This document shows positions 47,701 to 54,574 of a stretch of 64,000 nt of DNA, piece by piece; the first letter of the stretch is position 1; each line of letters starts with the position of its first letter. This stretch comes from Cricetomys ansorgei (taxonomy: Eukaryota > Chordata > Mammalia > Rodentia > Nesomyidae): assembly GCA_026225945.1 (NCBI GenBank), contig JAMJFZ010001133.1:18417001-18481000 (forward strand), in the 5' to 3' direction. A program made the translations under genes and the position numbers. A model generated the notes under the pieces. The model was not told where the DNA came from. It saw only the letters and a list, made by a program, of their open reading frames with translations, and did no database searches.

Positions 47701-48452
47701 TGACCTCGTGAAAATTGTAGGTGGGTCAGGAGATGGCTTTCTCTTGCTCTGACAACCAGAACTGCTCCTTTTTTTTCTCTTGTTGGTCATTGTAAGGAGC
47801 TGGTTTTGGTCCATGTGCTGGAGATCTTCAAGGACCTCTTTTGGCTTCAATTGCTTTGAAAAGAAGCATAAAGCTAGGAGTTTAGAAGCAGGTCCTGTCT
47901 GTATTTGGACAGGTGGTTTGTCCTTTGGAGGGAGGGGTCTTGGAGGTGCCCTTCCTCTACTGGCACCTCCCTGTGCCTGTGCACATGCCTGCCTACAGGG
48001 TTTGTTTGTGGAATAGTGGAGAGAGGCATCTTCAGTATTAAAAACAGATGTTCTCGTCAGCTGTAGCAGAAATGTGTGTTGGTGAGTTCTGCCTTTTGAG
48101 CTCATGGATCTGGAACCCAGGGCCTTGCACATGCTAGGCGGGTGCTCTGTGGCTGGGGTGCACTCCAGCCAGTTTGCTGGGTTCCACATAGAAGTAAAAC
48201 CTGGTTTGTTTGCTATTGACTGAACAGGGGCCCCAACCCCAGTTGCAGAAAATGTTGTCATAATATGTTTTACCTGCCTTTGCCAAAGCAGCTTTATCTT
48301 TTGCCTAGGACATGGATCCCCGGCTGATTGCATGGAAAGGAGGGGCAGTATTGGCGTGCTTAGACACCACTCAGGAGCTGTGGATTTATCAACGAGAATG
48401 GCAGCGCTTTGGTGTCCGAATGTTACGGGAGCGGGCTGCTTTCGTGTGGTGA
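32746..48452 (+). CDS. ACTR8: Actin-related protein 8 (INO80 subunit), complete, 13 coding exons
   Basis: Exons: 32746-32868, 37542-37712, 38918-39028, 40903-41007, 41258-41431, 41895-41988, 42182-42314, 43337-43490, 44166-44261, 44971-45111, 46130-46394, 46915-47078, 48309-48452. They sum to 1875 nt, exactly 624 aa plus TGA, the human length, with all phases consistent and GT/AG introns. The protein begins MTQAEKGDTENGKEKGGEKE, a highly charged N-terminal tail, then has an actin fold starting near QSNFIIVIHPGSTTLRIGR (around residue 43) and interrupted by ARP8-specific insertions, including the acidic/serine-rich stretch in exon 11. Exon 12 carries the C-terminal nucleotide-fold segment SSILVVGGG. 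Known role: nuclear actin-related protein that joins actin and ARP4 on the HSA domain of INO80 and helps the remodeller bind nucleosomes and linker DNA. No frameshift or missing exon is visible. Identification is near certain. Confidence 0.98.
33985..35870 (+). mobile_element. Degraded betaretrovirus-like provirus fragment (gag-dUTPase-protease) in ACTR8 intron 1
   Basis: The + strand carries broken frames in the order capsid-like, nucleocapsid zinc knuckle, dUTPase, protease, which is the gag-pro order of class II (betaretrovirus/IAP-type) elements. The knuckle (about 34725-34766) has CFNC, but the His position reads Arg and an in-frame stop interrupts it. dUTPase motifs are visible at 35035-35080 (GSAALDL), 35215-35240 (GIIDEDF) and about 35300-35400 (RIEQLL, RFRSTGG). 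The protease active-site triad reads DTC at 35478-35486 where functional enzymes have DTG. Many stops and frameshifts occur. No pol or env and no clear flanking LTRs were seen. It is a non-functional fossil. Confidence 0.85.
36065..36235 (-). mobile_element. B2 SINE in ACTR8 intron 1
   Basis: GGATCCAGAAGAGGGCG, GGTTCTGGGAACCAAATCC and AACTGCTGAGCCGACTCTCC. It lies just 3' of the dead provirus. Confidence 0.8.
37045..37445 (+). repeat. Recurrent rodent repeat family 1, copy 3 (ACTR8 intron 1)
   Basis: GTGCTGGCTAGTTTTGTGTC, GGAGGGAACCTCAATTAAGG, TTGTGGGTGGTGCCACC and GCCTCTGCATCAGCTCC. It ends less than 100 bp before ACTR8 exon 2. Confidence 0.85.
37870..38115 (+). repeat. Recurrent rodent repeat family 2, copy 7 (ACTR8 intron 2)
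   Basis: TTTCCTGTTGCTGTGATAAAAC, AATTGAGAGAGGAAGGGTTTG, CACATCCACAGTCTGGAGC and GGAATGGTGCCACCCACG. Confidence 0.7.
38265..38390 (-). mobile_element. B1 SINE in ACTR8 intron 2
   Basis: TTTTGAGACAGGGTCTCAC, GAACTTGAACTCAGAAG and TGTGCACCACCATGCCTGG. Confidence 0.75.
38465..38610 (-). mobile_element. B1 SINE, diverged, ACTR8 intron 2
   Basis: TTTTTGAAATGGGATCTCC, CCAGGGTGGGCTTGAACTC and ATTACCACACCCAGC. Confidence 0.65.
38658..38815 (+). mobile_element. B1 SINE in ACTR8 intron 2
   Basis: GCTGGGCAGTGGTGGCGCACGC, TAATCCCAGCACTTGGGAG and a long A-rich tail with AAAAAAGAAAC. Young-looking. It lies 100 bp before exon 3, and a frame stays open from it into that exon. Confidence 0.9.
39282..39535 (+). 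mobile_element. B2 SINE in ACTR8 intron 3
   Basis: GTTCAGTGGTCAAGCGC, CAGAGGACCCACGTTCAG, CAGTTCCAGGGGATCTGATG and an AAATAAAAATAC tail with A-run. Confidence 0.85.
41989..43336 (+). other. ACTR8 introns 6-7, no repeats recognised
   Basis: Apart from exon 7 (42182-42314) this holds unique intronic sequence. Intron 6 is only 193 bp and intron 7 about 1 kb. Confidence 0.6.
44460..44662 (-). mobile_element. B2 SINE in ACTR8 intron 9
   Basis: CAGAGAGTCCAGAAGAGGG, TGGAGCTGGAGTTAGAGG and CACTATGGCATCTCTCCAGCC. Confidence 0.85.
45467..45525. repeat. (TTTA)n-like tract in ACTR8 intron 10
   Basis: Imperfect TTTATT units, AT-only apart from a few C/G. Confidence 0.8.
45745..45870 (+). mobile_element. 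B1 SINE in ACTR8 intron 10
   Basis: GGGGTGGTGGTGGCACATAG, TTTGATCCCAGCACTTGG and CAGAGTTACAACAGAGAAAG. Confidence 0.8.
47300..47530 (-). mobile_element. B2 SINE in ACTR8 intron 12
   Basis: GGTGCCTGCAGAGGCCAGAAG, GGTGCTGGGAACCGAACC and CCCTGAGCCATCTCTCCAGCC. Confidence 0.85.
48100..48172 (-). mobile_element. ID SINE in ACTR8 intron 12
   Basis: GGAACCCAGGGCCTTGCACATGC, TAGGCGGGTGCTCTG and GGCTGGGGTGCACTCC are an antisense ID/BC1 element. It lies inside the long antisense open frame. Confidence 0.7.
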
Positions 48453-48536
48453 AGACCAAATCAAGTCTCTGGGCATAAAAGACTTAAAGAATATATATTT
48501 TTTAACTTATTGACCTTGAAGCTTAACTTTCCCAGA

Positions 48537-48542
48537 ATTAAA
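48537..48542 (+). terminator. Possible ACTR8 polyadenylation signal (ATTAAA)
   Basis: ATTAAA occurs 85 nt after the ACTR8 stop codon in AT-rich sequence. It is the first plausible signal. Longer 3' UTR forms cannot be excluded by reading alone. Confidence 0.4.
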
Positions 48543-48544
48543 CG

Positions 48545-49610
48545 AATTCAACTTTATGTTAAAGTATGACAGTGATTTACTTTAAGTCGGGCTATTTGAG
48601 AACAAATATGAACTTACTCTTTCTTCCAGGTTTCATACTGCCACCCCACCCCCACCCCCACCCCCTCCCTGATAGGAAACCTTGCTGCCCGGACTTGTGT
48701 GTCTCATGCAGCCACAAGGGATGCTATGAGACCGCTGGAACCAGCTGTGGTGCGTTTACCCTTTTCTCTAGCAGTAGTTAGGACCTAAAGTGGTCTGTCT
48801 GGGTTCTGTGCACTTCATACAGGGTCCTCTTGGAATGGAGTGCTGTCTTTGTTTACCACCCCTACCTCCGATTCGTGTGTTGTTTGATTACGTACCAATT
48901 CAGAGCCTAGGCTTCCTCAGGCAAGGTTTCAATGCTGGGCTGCCTGGTTTTGTTACTCTGTTTACACTGTTTCCTCTGTGGTAGCCTTCGGGAAAGGAAC
49001 AGAATTGGCCTGGGGAGGACTGGAGATAGATAAAAGTAGGGACTGATGAGACATGGAGGTAAGCGTGGAATGTAGAAGTCTAAGGTGGGGAGAATTGCTG
49101 GTGCTAAAAGAGTAAGCAGGTAAAGCTCAGTAGGTTGGGAGCAAGAGAGTCCACTAACATCACAGTTTAACCTGACAATATTTGGATATATACTTGAAAG
49201 TTTGAAAATTATATGCTCTTGTTTTTGGCCAAACTTATAGAGTATAACTTTGTTTCTGGGCTGTTTGAACACAGTTTACAGTCTGCCCTGTGCTTTCAGA
49301 AGCATAGTGTATTGGTTTGTAACTTCTCCATGAGTGCCTCTTAAAGGGGTAGGTGTTGGTTTGGGGAACGTTGGCTTCTGGTCCATGTTTACACAAGCTG
49401 TATACATCTTCCGTCATCAACACTTTTATAAAGCGTCTGATAGCTGTCTTGCCAAGTTGCTGAGCCTGGCTTCACAGACACTGCCTCAGCCATTACAGAG
49501 TAATACAGCTCATGAAGCTGGATGCAGGAGTTTGGGGTTTTTTTTATTCATAAGACATGTATTTGAATGCGTGATGTGGTACTCACGTTGGCTCTGTTTT
49601 TCTTGCTTTT
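48545..49610. other. Spacer 3' of ACTR8
   Basis: Unique sequence downstream of the first ACTR8 polyadenylation signal. It may include an extended ACTR8 3' UTR. No gene recognised. Confidence 0.4.
48636..48672. repeat. (CCCCCA)n tract after ACTR8
   Basis: Repeated CCACCCC units, strand-asymmetric C-rich, about 200 bp after the ACTR8 stop. Confidence 0.85.
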
Positions 49611-49680
49611 TACACCGTTGTGGGTTGAACCCAGAGCCTTGAACATGATATACCAATGCTCTGAGTCACAACCCTGAAAC
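49610..49680 (-). mobile_element. ID-like SINE fragment
   Basis: GTGGGTTGAACCCAGAGCC and GCTCTGAGTCACAACCC form a diverged antisense ID. Confidence 0.55.
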
Positions 49681-49809
49681 ATGACCTTTGTGGTAGTCAT
49701 GTGGATAACATGCAGTTACAAACTGTTTTTGGAGACAGTCTTACCCTATAGCCTGGAACTCACAGCTCTGCCTGCTTCCTTCCAGAGCACTGTGATTAAG
49801 ATGTGCACC

Positions 49810-49990
49810 ACAGAGGCTGGAGAGGAAGCTCAGTGCTACTCTTCTGGAAGACCTGAGTTCAGTTCCCAGGACATGTCAGGCAGCTCACAACTATCTGACT
49901 CCAGCTCTAGGGGATGTGATGCCTTTGATCTCTTCTGAGTGGATGCTTCAGCGCACATGCACATAACCATATGCAGACACACACACGCAT
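49810..49990 (+). mobile_element. B2 SINE
   Basis: GAGGCTGGAGAGGAAGCTCAG, GAGTTCAGTTCCCAGGAC and CTAGGGGATGTGATGCC, ending in CACA-rich sequence. Confidence 0.75.
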
Positions 49991-50019
49991 GCATACTTAT
50001 ATGCGTGCACGCGCACACA

Positions 50020-50142
50020 CATAGGGTTTTTCTATGTAGCCTTGGCTATCCTGGAACTCACTTGTGGACCAGGCTGGCCTCAAACTCAGAGACCTGCCTG
50101 CCTCTGAATGTTGGTATTAAAGGGGTATACCACCTGGCTAAA
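50020..50142 (-). mobile_element. B1 SINE
   Basis: GGGTTTTTCTATGTAGCC, ACCAGGCTGGCCTCAAACTC and TTGGTATTAAAGGGGTATACC. Confidence 0.75.
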
Positions 50143-50173
50143 AATACATACTTTTTAAAAGGGTGTTTAATGT

Positions 50174-50745
50174 TGGAGAAGTTTATTTCTAGTTTATAAT
50201 AGTTTTGTACATTGTTGGGGGAAAGGCTGCCTAAGCTTTGGCCATTTGTTTTATCTGCAGGTGTTGGTTTGTGTAAATCTATGTTAAAATGTTTTCTTGC
50301 TCACGACCTACACCAGCTCACTGCTCCGAGCCATTGTGGAAAAGTTGCTGTGAAGGAATTCTTGTAGTCTCTCTCCCATAGTCTCTGGTAATGAGAAAAT
50401 TCTTCCCTTAGGCCTTGAGTTCCCCCACTGTTAAGGTGACATAGCTCTGCCATTAAAGGGTTGTGGGATCCTCTTGGGCCTTGAGCTCCCCATCATAAAG
50501 GTGACATCGCTCAGTTGCTAAAGGATTGTGGAATGAGACTAGGCTGCAGGTTTCCTTCATTATGCAAATAGGCCTTTGGATGAGAGGATGGAGTATTTGT
50601 AACACCTGAGATCAGAGGATTGGGGCTCCACTGTCCAGTTTGGCACTTGCCATGACAGATGGTTCCCTCTGCTGAGGTCTGACTGGGTTTGCATCTATGA
50701 AAGTGTCTCCCTGTCTTCTTTGCAGACCACCACAGTAGTTACTGC
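50174..50745 (+). mobile_element. LTR-like repeat, long copy
   Basis: The segment starts near TGTTGGAGAAGTTTATTTC and includes GGCTGCCTAAGC, TCTGCAGGTG and, further on, AACACCTGAGATCAGAG and CCATGACAG. The same series of blocks recurs in order at 51272-51560. It contains an imperfect tandem duplication of about 57 bp (50411-50467 and 50476-50531). The TGTTG start and a transcription-like 3' half suggest a solo LTR of a rodent ERV, but I do not recognise the family. Confidence 0.5.
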
Positions 50746-50789
50746 TACAGTTTGCCATCACACCTGACCAATTACAAACTTTGTGTTTT

Positions 50790-50905
50790 AAACAAGGTCT
50801 CTCAATTACGTAGTTGTGACTGTTCAGAAACTCAGATATTTGCCTGCTTCTACCTCTGCCTCAGAGTCCTGGGATTAAAGGCAAGTGCTACCATACCCAG
50901 CCTCC
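50790..50905 (-). mobile_element. B1 SINE
   Basis: AAACAAGGTCTCTCAATTACG, CCTCTGCCTCAGAGTCCTGGG and AAAGGCAAGTGC. It sits between the two LTR-like copies. Confidence 0.7.
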
Positions 50906-51144
50906 AGTTACAAACATCTTAACATTCAGTACCTAAAACTGAATAACATTTGCAAAACAAATTATGCTGTATGAAGCCTAACTAGACAAATACATATGCT
51001 AATGTAATACTTTTTTTTGTGGTTTCCACATTAAGAAAAGGCTGCTTTAAGAAAGTAAAGAGCTAGAAGACTCAAGATGTTACAAATCTGTACTGTTTCT
51101 GCTTATTGTGGTTTTTTAGTGTTTTCTTAAAAATAAGGTTTATT

Positions 51145-51271
51145 TACATTGGGGATTGTAGAGCTCAACAGTGAAGAGCATTTGTTTTGCAGAAGACCCG
51201 GGTTTGACTTCCAGCATCCACATAGTGGCTCACATCTGCCATGACTCCAGTTCCAGGTGATCCACCACCTG
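51145..51271 (+). mobile_element. B2 SINE fragment
   Basis: GGGATTGTAGAGCTCAACAG, CAGAAGACCCGGGTTTGAC, CATCCACATAGTGGCTC and a truncated end exactly where the short LTR-like copy starts. Confidence 0.65.
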
Positions 51272-51560
51272 TTGTGGAAGTTTATTTTTAGTTATCTATA
51301 AAATTGTTTTGTGCACTGCTGAGTGAAGGGCTGCCTGTGTCTTGGCATTTTGTATTGTCTGCAGGTGGGGGATATTTGATTGCTAACGATCTGCATGTGC
51401 TGTCAGTAGAATGCCTAAGGAGTTCTGACTCAATAAACACCTGAGCTCAGATGCTGTCCAGTATGGCGCTGGCCATGACAGTGGTTCCTCTGCAGAGTCC
51501 TGGCGGCGTGTGCACCTATGGCTGTGCCTCCATGTCCTCTGCCGAGCTGCCACAGTGGGT
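51272..51560 (+). mobile_element. LTR-like repeat, short copy
   Basis: Same block order as the copy 1.1 kb upstream: TGTTGTGGAAGTTTATTTT, GGCTGCCTGTG, TCTGCAGGTG, then AACACCTGAGCTCAG and CCATGACAG. The middle is shorter by about 260 bp, and an AATAAA (51433-51438) precedes the shared 3' block. Same strand as the long copy. Either a second insertion or the other end of one element. Confidence 0.5.
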
Positions 51561-51604
51561 GTACTGCCACAGCCACCCTCTTCTGACCTCAGGCACCGAG
51601 TACA

Positions 51605-51782
51605 CACGTGGTACACAGGCACATGTATGTAGAGTGTCCTCAGAAGCCAGAAGAGGGTGTCAGTCCCTCTGGAACTGGAGTTGAGATGGTTGTGAGCAGC
51701 ATGTGGTTGCTGGGAACTGAACCCAGGACCTCTGGAAGAGCAGCCAATGCTCTAAACCTCTGATCCATCTCTCCAGCCATTG
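51605..51782 (-). mobile_element. B2 SINE
   Basis: CAGAAGCCAGAAGAGGGTG, GGTTGCTGGGAACTGAACCC and CTCTGATCCATCTCTCCAGCC. Confidence 0.85.
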
Positions 51783-51964
51783 GTGGTTTTTTTTATTTAA
51801 GTCATCAATTATAAAAGGACATATTTCTTCAGGAGAGCTAATTTCAGTTTAAGAATTAGTTTTTACTTGAATAGAAAACGTTATGTAATAACCAAGAACT
51901 CTGGAAACTACTACAGTGAACAGGTAACTTTGGGCAAAATCGACACCAGGTTTATAGGTAATGT

Positions 51965-52085
51965 GCTTTCATTTGGGACAGGGTCTCACTGTATCTCTGG
52001 CTGGCCTTGAACTCACAGAGGCCCCTCCTGCTGCTGCCATTTGAGTGCTGGGATTAAAGAGAGCTATGTGCCACCACATCTGGCT
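51965..52085 (-). mobile_element. B1 SINE downstream of IL17RB
   Basis: GGGACAGGGTCTCACTG, GGCTGGCCTTGAACTCACAG and GTGCTGGGATTAAAGAG. Confidence 0.85.
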
Positions 52086-52096
52086 GGTAGTGTATT

Positions 52097-52102
52097 TTTA
52101 TT
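52097..52102 (-). terminator. Possible IL17RB polyadenylation signal
   Basis: AATAAA on the - strand about 665 nt beyond the IL17RB stop, just before an antisense B1. The spacing gives a 3' UTR of ordinary length. Closer variants are not obvious, but reading alone cannot settle the site. Confidence 0.35.
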
Positions 52103-52114
52103 GTCACTTAAAAG

Positions 52115-52215
52115 TCACCTGTGAGGAGCTGGGATGCATTTCAGAGGCAGAACTTTTGTCTAGCATGCACAGTATCATGGGTTCAAGTCCTCGCACTTCT
52201 GAGATACAAAGTAAA
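52115..52215 (+). mobile_element. ID SINE downstream of IL17RB
   Basis: GGAGCTGGGATGCATTTCAG, GTCTAGCATGCACAGTATC and GGGTTCAAGTCCTCGCAC fit a diverged ID element. Confidence 0.65.
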
Positions 52216-52766
52216 GGTCGCCTGTCCCAAAGCTTGGCAGGGGAAGGCGCTATACAAATAGCGAACAGTACAGGGATCACACATACACAGGGTCATCTGG
52301 TCAGGCAAGATGGGCCCAAGCTTGTGTAATATAAGAGCTAATGAATTAGTGAGTGCCTCTCAGGTGGGTTATTCATTAATACATTAGAATGTTCCAAGGG
52401 TAAACAGCCTTCCGTGCAGCACAGAGAATGGAATATGCATTATTCTTACTTCACTGCCAGAATGCTCAGTTTTCAGGATAATCATTATTGGGCTTTGGGT
52501 ATGAAGGTGACTGAGCTTTGTAAATACAGGTTCCATTCATTAATATCTGTAACTGTTGTATTATCTGCATAAAACCTGCTAGTGATTAGCCTCAGGCATG
52601 TGTGCTCAAGTTCCGACTTTGCAAACTCCAGTTCTAAAGTGGGCTTTGTATACAGCACACCCTACAAGCAGCCTGTACGGTGAACTCCAGGGTCATCACA
52701 AAGCTTTTGTCACTGGAAACTGGTAGAGTAGGAAAGCTTCAGGGTCCTCCTCTTCTCCTGGGTGGA

Positions 52767-53329
52767 TTACAAGGGGGAGCAGCTGCCGTGCCAAGCTTGT
52801 GACCATTTCTTCACCGGCGTGTTTTGTGTAGCTCTGAGAAGCTCCGTGTGGAAAGCGGTGGCATCCTTCATGAGATGATACTGGGGGCAGGCAGTCAGCG
52901 CACTGTAGTCGCCTTTGATGTCAGCGCCTCCAAAATAGACCACCAGGTATTTGTGCAGATGAGTCTGGCTGCTGAAGTCACTGCAGAAAAGGTTAAAGGC
53001 AAGAGGGAACAGGTCCTGAGAGTCCTTGGCGCCGCCCTCGCTCTGGCCGCAGGAACTGTCACAAAGGGTGTGGATGTCGCTGGAAAGAAGGAAGACCACT
53101 TTGTCTGCTGCTTGCTTCTGAGTGGTCAGCCACTGCACCGGACCCATCTCCGCTATTTTCTTTCTCTGCCATTTTTCAAGGATGACCTCACTTCTGCAGT
53201 GGTTTTGAAGAAAGTCAGTGAAGCGACAGACTGTGTGATGGAAACATATCTCAGGCGGGTAAACCACCAGGACCTTAACGAGGGGCAGGAGCATGGTGGG
53301 AGTTGGAAAGGAAGTCTTGGTGCGCCTTC
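52767..53329 (-). CDS. IL17RB: IL17RB terminal exon: SEFIR domain
   Basis: Exon of 563 nt ending at the TAA/TAG-type stop at 52767-52769 and encoding nearly all of the cytosolic tail. Conserved blocks include KVLVVYPPEICFHHT, EVILEKWQRKKIAEMGPVQW, AADKVVFLLSSD and QDLFPLAFNLFCSDFSSQTH, which are SEFIR-fold elements. The acceptor is preceded by a nearly pure C/T tract (a G-rich run at 53332-53350 on the + strand). A 178-codon open frame on the + strand (52824-53360) is its antisense shadow. Confidence 0.96.
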
Positions 53330-54519
53330 CTGTGGGGGGGAGGGGGGGAGATTTTGTTAATTGAACAGCAAACAGCAGGCCTTCACAGTGGTCTAAAGCA
53401 TCACTATTAAGTGATCCATCCCCACTAGAGACTGTCAGCCAAGATCAGGGCGTTGTTCCTGCCAGAGGAAAAAATCGCCCTGATTGTCCTTTTGAACACC
53501 CAAAACACTGACACTTACAAGCATTTTAAATGATGTACTTTCTAAGTCCCTATCAGTAAATCAGTCTTCATAGTAAAGATCAGTTATTTTCAGATAAACT
53601 CAGAGCAGCTCTTGAGGCTCGAGGGCACCGTGTTTGAATGAAGCTGTTAAAACTTCTGTACTTTGACACAGATGTGACCTCTACACGTCAGGAGTTGGGT
53701 CAACTCTGTAGTTTGTACCATTTTCCACCTGCAGGTGGCAGTGTTTATACTGCTGTAAAGTTGAGCCCCATAGTGTTATGTAATACTTACCATGTACTGC
53801 TGTAACCCTGTAGCTAACACAGTGCCACAGCGTCCTCTGAATTCACGTACCCTTGAGGTAAAAGTTGATGTGGCTTTCTTAGCTTAAAGCATGGAGTTAA
53901 TCTACCATGGGTACACTGAGAGGTCCTTTGTGGTTTTCTGAGACAGGTCCTCGTGTAGCTCAGGCTAGCCTTGAACAGTAATTAAGTGAAGATGCCTTTG
54001 AACTCCTGACCCCCTTCTTCCTCCCAAGGGCTGAAAGTGCAGGTTTACACTACCATGTCTTGCTGTGTTTTCCTTTCTACAGTGCAGCTAGGGAGGATCT
54101 CATTAGAGTGACTACCCTTACCTTGCCTCCATGTTAGGTAGATCCCAACTGCCAGGACCCATGTAGCCACCAGCAGCACCAGGAGGAGAGGCAGCCAGCC
54201 TCCCAGCATGCTTCTGTCTGCAGAAAACAGCCCAGTTACCCTTAGCAAGCAAAGCTATCTTTGTCCTCTACTTGTAAATGGATTCTTTTACTCTCTTTGG
54301 TGGAAGTTTAGACCTTTTCAAACCAAGGGCTAGAAGATCTTTATGGGGTCTGCTGATTAAGGGTTCTTTCCCAGTTTCCAGGTCTCTTAAAGAAAAAAAA
54401 AATGTATTACTATGGGCTGGAGAGATGGCTCGGCCATTAAAGACTAGGCTCACGACCCCCCCCCCCCGAAAAAAAAAGTATCACTGTGATGTGTGTGAAT
54501 ACAGGCACACATGTGCCTC

Positions 54520-54574
<55 letters not shown>

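Noticed and set aside
52824..53360. 178-codon + strand frame opposite the IL17RB SEFIR exon
   Set aside because: It mirrors a conserved coding exon. The IL17RB frame has clear family matches and this one has none.
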